From: Lachnospiraceae bacterium 28-4 | Lineage (GTDB): Bacteria > Bacillota > Clostridia > Lachnospirales > Lachnospiraceae | DNA length: 64,000 nt | Direction: 5' to 3' | Assembly (NCBI GenBank): GCA_000403275.2 | Contig: KE159601.1 | Location: forward strand, 124,001-188,000 | Shown here: positions 53,829 to 61,290 of the stretch, one piece after another | Position numbering within the stretch: the first letter of the stretch is position 1 | Layout: every line of letters begins with the position of its first letter | Notes under the pieces: model-generated | What the model was told of the DNA's origin: nothing | Databases searched by the model: none | The model's input: the letters and a program-made list of their open reading frames with translations, nothing else | Translations under genes and position numbers: made by a program

Positions 53829-55136
53829 TTATAAAAAAACTTTATCTACCCAATGCATAAACAGTCCTTTCTGGCCGAATACAAACATACGGCGGCTGTA
53901 TTCGCGGTTTAAAACCAAAAACAAATCTTCCTCCGAGGACAGTATTCTTCCTTCCCTATCCACATACCATGTGTCCAGTTCCAGATCATCCAGACGGAAA
54001 ATATCTTCTGTCATCGTAAAAGAACAGAACCCATGGCCCGGTATATTTTTTCCCATAAAACGCCCTGCAAGTACTTCCGTCCTGGCGGGCTTCCCCCGTT
54101 TCTCCCCCAAAACCTTTATTTTCTCCGCAAATTGCTCCGCCTGTCGTTCCAAGCCGTTCGCATATATCCTGATCTCCTGTTTTCCTTCGATCAGGCTTTC
54201 CAGTTTCCTTGTGGAATGCACCACCGGAAAAATCTTGCTCTCCTCCGCCTTCCCCATCCTTCCATGGATGGCGTCGTCATAGGCGTACATTACCGTCTTT
54301 GCCCGATTTTCCTCTCCCAGATAAAGGTCATTATAAACTACGTCAAAAATCCCTTCCAGAAAAGCGCTGCACATATCTTCCCGTTTTTCTTCCGCCGTAT
54401 ATTTCATAAAAAAACGGATCCAGTTCCGCCATGCATAGTAAAGCGGAAATGTATTCACGCTCTCCTTTTTCGCTCCCATGGAATGCAGAACCTTGGAACT
54501 TCCGATGGAGGCCACTTTATACCCCGCCAGGTTGCACCGGTATCCCCACTCCGTGTCATCCCAATACAGGAAATTTTCTTCCGGAAGAACACCGATCTTT
54601 CGGATCACACAAGTTCTTACCAACACCGAACAGGCGGCCACCGCGTCGGCATACACCACTTCCGGCATGGAACCGTCCTCCGGCCTCCCCGAATATTTTG
54701 CCTCACAGCAATACTCATCCCAGACAATATCTATGCCGAACTGCTGCACATAGTCAGGATCTTCCATATGATATACTTTGGATCCGGCCATCCCTGCCTC
54801 CGGATGTCCTTCCAGAAAAGCGTATAATTCCGCTGCCGCATTCTCATCCACCAGCACATCGTTATCCAGACACCATACATATTCGTATCCTTTTTCCAAT
54901 GCATATCTTATTCCTGTATTAAAACCCCCGCTTCCTCCCAGGTTTGTCCTGTTTACAAACAGTTTTACCCTGTTTCCGAACCTGTTCTTGATATGCTCCG
55001 CCGAACCATCTGTGGAGGCATTATCCACGACTATGATATCCATATCTTTGAACGACGACTCCATCACACTTTGTATGCATTCGGCCACATAATCTTTTTT
55101 ATTATAATTGCAAATAACCGCCGCTATTTTTTTCAA
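53829..55136 (-). CDS. family 2 glycosyltransferase
   Basis: A protein of about 435 residues with a GT-A fold: IAAVICNYNKKDYVAECIQS, VDNASTDGS, and the metal-binding CLDNDVL. The region NLGGSGGFNTGIRYAL resembles galactofuranosyl- and rhamnosyl-transferase-like enzymes. A C-terminal segment of 150 residues is unassigned. No ATG precedes the first beta strand; a TTG at 55136 after AAAGG is the likely start, with GTG at 55178 as alternative. It probably acts in cell-surface glycan assembly, but no partner genes are next to it. Confidence 0.8.
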   Translation of the reverse strand: MKKIAAVICNYNKKDYVAECIQSVMESSFKDMDIIVVDNASTDGSAEHIKNRFGNRVKLFVNRTNLGGSGGFNTGIRYALEKGYEYVWCLDNDVLVDENAAAELYAFLEGHPEAGMAGSKVYHMEDPDYVQQFGIDIVWDEYCCEAKYSGRPEDGSMPEVVYADAVAACSVLVRTCVIRKIGVLPEENFLYWDDTEWGYRCNLAGYKVASIGSSKVLHSMGAKKESVNTFPLYYAWRNWIRFFMKYTAEEKREDMCSAFLEGIFDVVYNDLYLGEENRAKTVMYAYDDAIHGRMGKAEESKIFPVVHSTRKLESLIEGKQEIRIYANGLERQAEQFAEKIKVLGEKRGKPARTEVLAGRFMGKNIPGHGFCSFTMTEDIFRLDDLELDTWYVDREGRILSSEEDLFLVLNREYSRRMFVFGQKGLFMHWVDKVFL

Positions 55137-55247
55137 TGTATTACATATCCTTTCTGTAAACCGTACACACTGCCACACTACCGCGCGCTTTCCGGCATAC
55201 GCCCGTCGGAAACATCGGTCTCCCTCCCGCTTTGGCCGGCCCGTTCA

Positions 55248-55287
55248 GGAAATCAAAACCACCGGCTAACCGGTGGTTCTGATTTCC
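55248..55287 (-). terminator. terminator of the DHH phosphoesterase gene
   Basis: A long stem, GGAAATCA and ACCACCGG pairing with CCGGTGGT and TGATTTCC, directly after the stop codon. U-tract is weak. Confidence 0.65.
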
Positions 55288-55293
55288 CAAGCA

Positions 55294-56214
55294 CTAATCC
55301 TTTATGCCGTTTACTAATTCATCCAGCAATTTCGGAAGCATTTCGTCAATATCTTCGTCCTTGAACTGACAAGTTCCCACAGCTTTATGGCCTCCGCCCC
55401 CGTATTTCAGCATCAACTTCCCTACATTCACGTCGGAAGTCCTGTTCAATACGCTGTATCCGACTGCCACCGAGCATCCCTGCCCGCCTTTTCCGCTGAC
55501 GATCCATGCAGAAATATTCTGCTCCGGGTACATGCTGTAGATCATAAAACGATTGCCGGAGTAAATAGGATCTGTCTTTCTTAGATCGGAAATGATCACA
55601 TCCTTCTCCACTCTCGTATTTGCCTTTACCATTTCTTTAAATTTTTCCGCCTGTTCAAAATAAATATCAATCCGTTCCTTTACATCGGGAAGGGCAAGAA
55701 TCTCCTCCGTCGTCATCGTGCGGCAGGCATCGATCAGCTTCTCCATCAGCTGATAATTGGAAATCGTAAAATTCCTCCATCTTCCAAGCCCCGTTCTTGG
55801 ATCCATTAAAAATCCAACCAATATCCATCCTTCCGGATTCTGTATCTCATCGATCGTCAGATTTCCGGAATCCACTTTATCCACTGCCGCCATCATATCC
55901 TGAAACTGTGGAAACCTCTCCTCGCCGCCGTAATATTCATAAATAATTCTGGCGCAGGAAGGCGCTATCCGGCTTTCTCCTTTATACTTTCCTTCCAGCT
56001 CATTTCTTTCAAATTCGCTGGAATGATGGTCGAACCAAAGTCCGCATCCCTCCACAAAAGGCACATTGGCCAGACAGTCGTCTTCCGTAATTTCTACCAG
56101 ACCGTCCTGCAAGTCCTTCGGATGGGCAAATTTCCAATGGTCTATCACCCCTGCTTCCTTCAGCAAAGCCCCGCATGCAAGACCATCGAAGTCCGATCGC
56201 GTTACTAATCTCAT
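55294..56214 (-). CDS. DHH-family phosphoesterase
   Basis: A 306-residue protein. The start at 56214 has GAGGG seven bases upstream. The N-terminal DHH domain has TRSDFDGLACG and FDHHSSEFER; the C-terminal DHHA1-like part has the substrate-binding GGGGHKAVGTC. Such enzymes hydrolyse short oligonucleotides, cyclic dinucleotide products or polyphosphate; which applies here is not clear. It precedes the GT2 gene on the same strand but is separated from it by a hairpin. Confidence 0.85.
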   Translation of the reverse strand: MRLVTRSDFDGLACGALLKEAGVIDHWKFAHPKDLQDGLVEITEDDCLANVPFVEGCGLWFDHHSSEFERNELEGKYKGESRIAPSCARIIYEYYGGEERFPQFQDMMAAVDKVDSGNLTIDEIQNPEGWILVGFLMDPRTGLGRWRNFTISNYQLMEKLIDACRTMTTEEILALPDVKERIDIYFEQAEKFKEMVKANTRVEKDVIISDLRKTDPIYSGNRFMIYSMYPEQNISAWIVSGKGGQGCSVAVGYSVLNRTSDVNVGKLMLKYGGGGHKAVGTCQFKDEDIDEMLPKLLDELVNGIKD

Positions 56215-56334
56215 AACCATACCCTCTCTTTCTCTCCGCCGCAAGTCCCGGCATCCGGCCGCCGGTTCCTCCGCGATTTTCCGATAGCCGCGCAACTACG
56301 CAACCCATATATCCATAATGCCATACTCGGGGCA

Positions 56335-57012
56335 TCACGTCAACCTTTCCATGATTTCCTGCCGCTTTTCCACATCCAGCTTTTCAAAAATATGGGAAAT
56401 ATGTTTTTTTACGGTCGCCTCGCTGATGTTCAATTCCAATGCGATCTCTTTATTGCTCAGTCCCTTGCACATCTGTACCGCGATCTCAGCCTCCCTTCTG
56501 GTAAGTCCCAGTTCGAGAAAACGCCGGAAAGCTTCCTGCGCCGTCCATTCCTCCTCCGTTTCCTTCTTCCTTCCCGGATCCCGCTTTTTTTCCTCATCAC
56601 CGCCCAGCGCGATCCAAATACAGATTCCATACAGGAGGGGACGCATATTTAATGCAATGCCCCGCATAAAAGAACGGGCTTTTGCACCAACCGTTCCATC
56701 ATATGCCATCCCTTCCGCCAAGTCCCCCTCCCCTCCGGCCATGCGCCCTTCCGAAAGCATTAGGAACAACAACACAAATGTCACGATAAAACTTGCATAA
56801 ACCGCATCCCTGGCCAGCATCTTCCAATCCGGTTTCCTCCTCTTCCTCCAGTCTCCCTTCTCTATCCCTGCCATATATAACATCATTCCACCTGCAAATA
56901 CCAGCAGAATCTGCCCGATGTCCAGCAGTTCTCCTATCCGCAAACCAAGAAACAGCGATACCAGAATAAGATAAAGCAGGACGGCCGTCACTCTTTTTCC
57001 TATTTTCATCAT
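56335..57012 (-). CDS. membrane-anchored LuxR-type transcription regulator
   Basis: A 225-residue protein. The N-terminal half has about four hydrophobic segments (AVLLYLILVSLFLGLRIG, GQILLVFAGGMMLYMAG, SFIVTFVLLFLML). The C-terminal 65 residues are a LuxR/GerE helix-turn-helix (LTRREAEIAVQMCKGLSNKE, then ATVKKHISHIFEKLDVEKR). No phospho-receiver is present, so it may sense the membrane directly. It lies 30 bases after the MotA-like membrane protein gene on the same strand, and the two probably form an operon. Confidence 0.8.
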   Translation of the reverse strand: MMKIGKRVTAVLLYLILVSLFLGLRIGELLDIGQILLVFAGGMMLYMAGIEKGDWRKRRKPDWKMLARDAVYASFIVTFVLLFLMLSEGRMAGGEGDLAEGMAYDGTVGAKARSFMRGIALNMRPLLYGICIWIALGGDEEKKRDPGRKKETEEEWTAQEAFRRFLELGLTRREAEIAVQMCKGLSNKEIALELNISEATVKKHISHIFEKLDVEKRQEIMERLT

Positions 57013-57042
57013 CCACCCGTCTTTCCGTCCCCTCCCAAGGCC

Positions 57043-57537
57043 TTATTCTTCCTCTTTTTCATCTTCCTTATTTTCCCCGTCATCCCCGGTCTGCATATAT
57101 TCAATAATTCCCACATTCAATCTGCTCCTGACCGGCAGCAGCAATACGTTGACCGCATAAGCGTACAATAACGTCAGGGATATGACCACCAGATTCGCCC
57201 GCCATACCCAGGGATCATCCGGCGTATTATAAATATTTGCAAAATTCATCAAAGCGATAAACGCTCCCCCATATCTTACCGCCTTCATCAAAAGTTCCAC
57301 CGCTTCCCTGGCCCTCTTTCTTTCCGACAATCCGGCCTTCTTCCCTTTTCCCATGGTAAACCTGAACGCATTGACAAAATCTTTCCAAAGCCCGGAAGCA
57401 ATCAAAACGCTGGCACCGATCAGCAAGATCATCAATAGGCTGGGGATATCCAATACCGCGATGTTAATTCCTCCTGACATCAGACCTGCAAGAGATACGA
57501 TGAGTATCATTGTTCCTATGAAACATAACCAGTACAT
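57043..57537 (-). CDS. membrane protein with MotA-like N-terminus
   Basis: A 164-residue protein with two N-terminal membrane segments (WLCFIGTMILIVSLAGLM, LDIPSLLMILLIGASVLIAS) whose spacing and GG.N.A.LDIPSLL pattern recall MotA/ExbB proteins, then two further hydrophobic segments and an acidic tail (DDGENKEDEKEEE). It lacks the usual MotA cytoplasmic domain and no MotB is nearby, so the resemblance may be superficial. Probably co-transcribed with the membrane LuxR regulator. Confidence 0.6.
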   Translation of the reverse strand: MYWLCFIGTMILIVSLAGLMSGGINIAVLDIPSLLMILLIGASVLIASGLWKDFVNAFRFTMGKGKKAGLSERKRAREAVELLMKAVRYGGAFIALMNFANIYNTPDDPWVWRANLVVISLTLLYAYAVNVLLLPVRSRLNVGIIEYMQTGDDGENKEDEKEEE

Positions 57538-57599
57538 GTTTTTCCTCCTTTTGTTTGGGTTGGGCGGCGGTACGGATCATTGGGGAGGGAAGGTTGTGG

Positions 57600-57757
57600 G
57601 AATCTTCCGTCGGTATGTGCCGGGAAAATCTAAATGTGCCAGGCATTCCGCCAGACCCGGGAAAGCAAAAAACATTCGGGCAGAAGCCCTCATGTTTTTA
57701 CGGTTCCGGCTCCATGGCACAAAAAAGATTTTCCCGGCACATACCGACGGAAGATTC
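57600..57757. repeat. long inverted repeat E (32-bp perfect stem)
   Basis: Arms 57600-57631 and 57726-57757 pair perfectly (GAATCTTCCGTCGGTATGTG and onward). Inside, GTGCCA (57636-57641) pairs with TGGCAC (57715-57720), and AAAAACAT (57668-57675) pairs with ATGTTTTT (57692-57699) around GGGC-AGAA-GCCC. It lies about 60 bases upstream of the MotA-like gene. The flanking stretch 57758-57967 is AT-rich with no gene. Confidence 0.85.
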
Positions 57758-57967
57758 AGCAAAACTATCGCCTTCCCCTATTATCCATTTCCGCCTGGCA
57801 ATATATTTTTTACCGCCGTGCCGCTGTGTTTTTATTTTTAGCTGCACCTTTAAAATATCTTATTTTTTGCCAAAAATCCATACTCCTACGGTAGCATTTT
57901 AGTAGTATTCCACGGATTAAAATAATTTACCGGCGGTTTTTATTGGAGCAGGGGTATTGGAATGAAG

Positions 57968-58232
57968 ATTCGAGTAACAAAGCCGGCGGCCATGGATGGG
58001 ACGGGCGGGAAGGGAGAAAGGGAGGCGGGGGCAAAGGGGAAGCTGCGCAAACTCTTTTTGCACGATGGAGATAAGACTCAAAAATCGTGGAAGCCTCTGC
58101 TGAACACGATTTTAGTTTTAGAGGCTTATCGGAATGCCCCGTGCAACGAGTTTCGCAGCTCCCCTTTGCCCCCGCCTCCCTTTCTCCCTTCCCGCCCGTC
58201 CCATCCATGGCCGCCGGCTTTGTTACTCGAAT
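57968..58232. repeat. long inverted repeat F enclosing a pseudoknot
   Basis: Arms 57968-58063 and 58141-58232 pair almost perfectly over about 90 bp (ATTCGAGTAACAAAGCCGGC and onward, strongly purine-rich on the left). Within, two stems cross: AAAATCGTG (58081-58089) with CACGATTTT (58105-58113), and AAGCCTCT (58091-58098) with AGAGGCTT (58120-58127), giving an H-type pseudoknot. The element sits between the MotA-like gene and the DUF6033 gene. Confidence 0.85.
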
Positions 58233-58260
58233 TTCCTCCTCCCCCTGCCCAAAAAACAAC

Positions 58261-58287
58261 AGCCGGAGGACATTGCTGCCTCCGGCT
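58261..58287 (-). terminator. terminator of the DUF6033 gene
   Basis: The stem AGCCGGAGG / CCTCCGGCT is followed on the minus strand by GTTGTTTTTTG. Confidence 0.85.
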
Positions 58288-58316
58288 TAAATCACCAAAA
58301 TAATGAAAAATACTTT

Positions 58317-59072
58317 TTAAAGCGAAAAATCAAAGTTCTGCCCAATATTGCGTTCCCCTTTTGTCATCATACTGTCCGCCCCATCCGACATCACTACTTT
58401 GTCGATCTTTCTTAAAAGTTCATCCCAAGACTTGGCGGTAACGGTTACTTTATGGCTCTTATCCAGCTTTTCCGCTTCGCCCTCCTTCTCCGCCTTTTTT
58501 GCCTCCGCTCTCTTCGCTTCCCTGTTCTCTTCCCGTTTTGCGGCTATTCTTTCCCGCTGCGTCGCCAGGGATTTGTCCACTACCGCGAAGAAAGACGCAT
58601 TTCCATGGTCGTCAAAAGACATCCCGATAGAGCTTACCTGGTTTGCATTCGTTCCAAGCTGCCGTTTCATCATCTCTACCTGGGAAGTTGCGTTGCTTAA
58701 GATACCCTCGTACTTTTTCCGGTATTCCTCGTCTTCCGCCATCCGCTCGATCTTATCCGAGTCAATCAGCACCAGAAGCTCTTTGTTGCTGGCATACATG
58801 CCTTTATTTCTTTCCACTTCCGCTTTTTTATCCGGGGAAACGAGAACGAATTCCATATTGGAATATTTCTTTTTCAGCTGTTCGTAATACTTTAACGCCT
58901 TATCGCTGAGTTTCGGCTCTCCGATCGTCCTGCCCTTTACATCGTTCAGCTTTTCTTTCTCCGATGCGGCGGGCTGTTTCTTTACTCTTTCGTCCTTTGC
59001 CCCATAGCTCCTTGTATTCTGATACTCCGACGCTATGGAATTCACATAGGCACTCTGGTTGATTCCATTCAT
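58317..59072 (-). CDS. DUF6033 family protein
   Basis: A protein of about 251 residues. The start at 59072 (MNGINQSAYVNSIASEYQN) has AGGAGG nine bases upstream. It has no signal peptide or membrane span. A central mixed alpha/beta region (NMEFVLVSPDKKAEVERNKG, IGMSFDDHGNASFFAVVDKS) is followed by a Lys/Glu/Ala coiled coil (about 185-215). DUF6033 is a Lachnospiraceae family of unknown role. The pseudoknot repeat copy 2 lies just upstream. Confidence 0.8.
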   Translation of the reverse strand: MNGINQSAYVNSIASEYQNTRSYGAKDERVKKQPAASEKEKLNDVKGRTIGEPKLSDKALKYYEQLKKKYSNMEFVLVSPDKKAEVERNKGMYASNKELLVLIDSDKIERMAEDEEYRKKYEGILSNATSQVEMMKRQLGTNANQVSSIGMSFDDHGNASFFAVVDKSLATQRERIAAKREENREAKRAEAKKAEKEGEAEKLDKSHKVTVTAKSWDELLRKIDKVVMSDGADSMMTKGERNIGQNFDFSL

Positions 59073-59096
59073 AACGCTCATCCTCCTTGAATCATC

Positions 59097-59193
59097 TTTT
59101 ACTCCATTTCTGCGCGGCTTTTTGCGCATATCAAGTTTGTTGATGCCGCGCAGACACAAACTTGGGATTGAAAATTTTCAATTTTCAATCTTC
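59097..59193 (-). repeat. dispersed pseudoknot-type repeat, copy 2
   Basis: Crossing stems: CTGCGCGGC (59110-59118) with GCCGCGCAG (59145-59153), and AAGTTTGT (59133-59140) with ACAAACTT (59156-59163), then a hairpin at 59166-59190. Same order and orientation relative to the downstream minus-strand gene as copy 1 at 19985-20092, and similarity continues into the following GGAGTAAA word. Confidence 0.8.
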
Positions 59194-59308
59194 TATTTTC
59201 CAAAATCCATTTTGGAAACATCCGATAACCATTTTCAATAACCGCTTAATGTTAATATCGGCATTTTAAAAGAAATGATTAACATCCGCCGGTGCCTTTT
59301 CCTCCCTT

Positions 59309-60487
59309 CTAATGGTGGAAAAGCCGGATTCCTGTAAATACCATCGCCATACCATATTTATCGCAGCATTCAACTACCAGATCGTCCCTTACGGAGCCTC
59401 CCGGCTGTGCAATATATTCAACGCCGCTCTTATGCGCCCTCTCGATATTATCGGAAAACGGGAAAAATGCATCGGAACCCAAAGCTACCGCCTTATTTCC
59501 TTCCAGCCATGCCCTCTTTTCTTCCCTTGTAAATACCGGCGGTTTTTCCTGGAAGCGTTTCTGCCATTCACCTTCGCGAAGGACATCTTCATACTCCTCC
59601 CCAATATATACATCAATAGCGTTGTCCCGATCCGCCCTGCCAAGGGAATCCAGGAATTTCAGGCCGAGTACCTGCGGTGCCTGGCGGAGATACCAGTTAT
59701 CCGCCTTCTGCCCCGCCAGCCTCGTACAATGAATTCTCGACTGCTGCCCTGCTCCGATACCGATCGCCTGACCGCCTTTTACATAGCAGACCGAGTTGGA
59801 CTGCGTATATTTCAATGTAATCAGGGCGATCTTCAAATCCATCATCGCCTCTTCCGGTATGTCTTTCTTCCGTGTCACTACATTCGACAAAAGCCCTCCA
59901 TCGATATCCAGCTCATTCCTCCCTTGTTCAAACGTAATACCGTATACTTGTTTTCGTTCTATCTCCGCAGGAACATAAGAAGCGTCTATTTGAATCACAT
60001 TATAATTGCCTTTTTTCTTTTCCTTTAACAATGCCAGCGCTTCTTCCGTATAACTGGGCGCAATCACGCCATCGGACACCTCCCGCTTGATCAGCCTGGC
60101 CGTATCCGCATCGCACTCGTCCGATAATGCGATAAAGTCTCCGAAGGAGGACATCCTGTCCGCCCCCCTGGCTCTCGCATAGGCGCAGGCAAGGGGAGAA
60201 AGTTCCCCCAAATCGTCCACCCAGTATATCTTTGCCAGAGTTTCATCCAATGGCAGTCCTACCGCTGCCCCTGCCGGAGACACATGCTTAAAAGAAGCCG
60301 CCGCCGGAAGCCCCGTAGCCTCCTTCAATTCTTTCACAAGCTGCCAGCCGTTAAACGCATCCAAAAAGTTGATATATCCCGGCTTTCCGTTTAAAACATC
60401 CACCGGCAGGCTGCTCCCGTCTTCCATATATATCCTTGAGGGTTTTTGATTGGGATTGCATCCATATTTTAATTGAATTTCATTCAT
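59309..60487 (-). CDS. phosphoribosylaminoimidazolecarboxamide formyltransferase, stand-alone
   Basis: A 392-residue AICAR transformylase lacking the IMP cyclohydrolase (MGS-like) domain of bifunctional PurH. Family blocks: LKYGCNPNQKPSRIY, AAASFKHVSPAGAAVGLP with the catalytic Lys-His, SNSVCYVKGGQAIGIGAGQQ and SDAFFPFSDNIERAHKSGV. It adds the formyl group from 10-formyl-THF to AICAR. The missing cyclohydrolase step is supplied by the PurO-type gene directly upstream (31-base gap). Confidence 0.93.
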   Translation of the reverse strand: MNEIQLKYGCNPNQKPSRIYMEDGSSLPVDVLNGKPGYINFLDAFNGWQLVKELKEATGLPAAASFKHVSPAGAAVGLPLDETLAKIYWVDDLGELSPLACAYARARGADRMSSFGDFIALSDECDADTARLIKREVSDGVIAPSYTEEALALLKEKKKGNYNVIQIDASYVPAEIERKQVYGITFEQGRNELDIDGGLLSNVVTRKKDIPEEAMMDLKIALITLKYTQSNSVCYVKGGQAIGIGAGQQSRIHCTRLAGQKADNWYLRQAPQVLGLKFLDSLGRADRDNAIDVYIGEEYEDVLREGEWQKRFQEKPPVFTREEKRAWLEGNKAVALGSDAFFPFSDNIERAHKSGVEYIAQPGGSVRDDLVVECCDKYGMAMVFTGIRLFHH

Positions 60488-60518
60488 TTTCCGTTTTTCT
60501 CCTTTTCTCCCGATCCCG

Positions 60519-61232
60519 TTAATGATTTTTGTTTACGATCCTCGTTTCACAATTTCCTGTTGCAATATCGATATATCTTACAAACAAAGAAACTTTGTTT
60601 TCCCCGTTCAGGCTTTCCCACACTTGTTTTGCAAATTCATCGATATTCCCGCTGATGCCGACCCTTTTCGGCTCTCCCTCAAAGCTCGGAAGCGGATCTC
60701 CGTCGTGCATATATGTATGGATAAAACATCCTTCCCCGGCTGCCGGATTTGCATAAGAAAATGTATACCGGCTACAGGAATCCGGCCTTCCGTTATCGCT
60801 TTTTAAAATAGACATGGCATAGCTGTACCTGCCGTCCATGACCTTCATCACCCCTGAAATCCGCGGCGTATAATTAGGCGCATCCGGCTCGAACTCACGG
60901 CTTTCCAGCGACTGTTCAAAAGTCAGCCCGTTCCGAAGTCCATCGTATATCGTATCCGTCTGGTCTCCGTTTGTCACGATCGTTTTTTCTCCCAGCACCC
61001 TGACCGGCGCATAAATGATCAGACTCGGGTCTTCCAGTTTGGACGGGTCGAACGCCTCCGTCCGAATCCCCTCTCCTTCCGTTACAAACACCCGGTTCCG
61101 GCTGTTTGAACTCCTTCCCATAATAAAATATGCCGTAACTGCCTTTGTACCGTCTTCCGATCTGCCGATCACGATCCCCCTCCCCGGGTAATCATTATTC
61201 TTCAATTCCTGTTCCAATGACAATATTTTCAT
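60519..61232 (-). CDS. purO: IMP cyclohydrolase, PurO-type
   Basis: A 237-residue protein resembling the archaeal-type IMP cyclohydrolase: NDYPGRGIVIGRSEDGTKAV, YFIMGRSSNSRNRVF, ALTYANPAPGEG-like block (FSYANPAAGEGCFIHTY). It closes FAICAR to IMP, the last step of purine synthesis. Its position next to a stand-alone transformylase explains why no PurH fusion is needed. Confidence 0.88.
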   Translation of the reverse strand: MKILSLEQELKNNDYPGRGIVIGRSEDGTKAVTAYFIMGRSSNSRNRVFVTEGEGIRTEAFDPSKLEDPSLIIYAPVRVLGEKTIVTNGDQTDTIYDGLRNGLTFEQSLESREFEPDAPNYTPRISGVMKVMDGRYSYAMSILKSDNGRPDSCSRYTFSYANPAAGEGCFIHTYMHDGDPLPSFEGEPKRVGISGNIDEFAKQVWESLNGENKVSLFVRYIDIATGNCETRIVNKNH

Positions 61233-61290
61233 TTCTGCCTCGCTTTCATTCCGCTTTCCTAATCAATATTGATATATTTACAGAGCATCG

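Noticed and set aside
57553-58303. Many ORFs over inverted repeats E and F
   Set aside because: Same reason: mirrored translations of inverted repeats, with low-complexity peptides.
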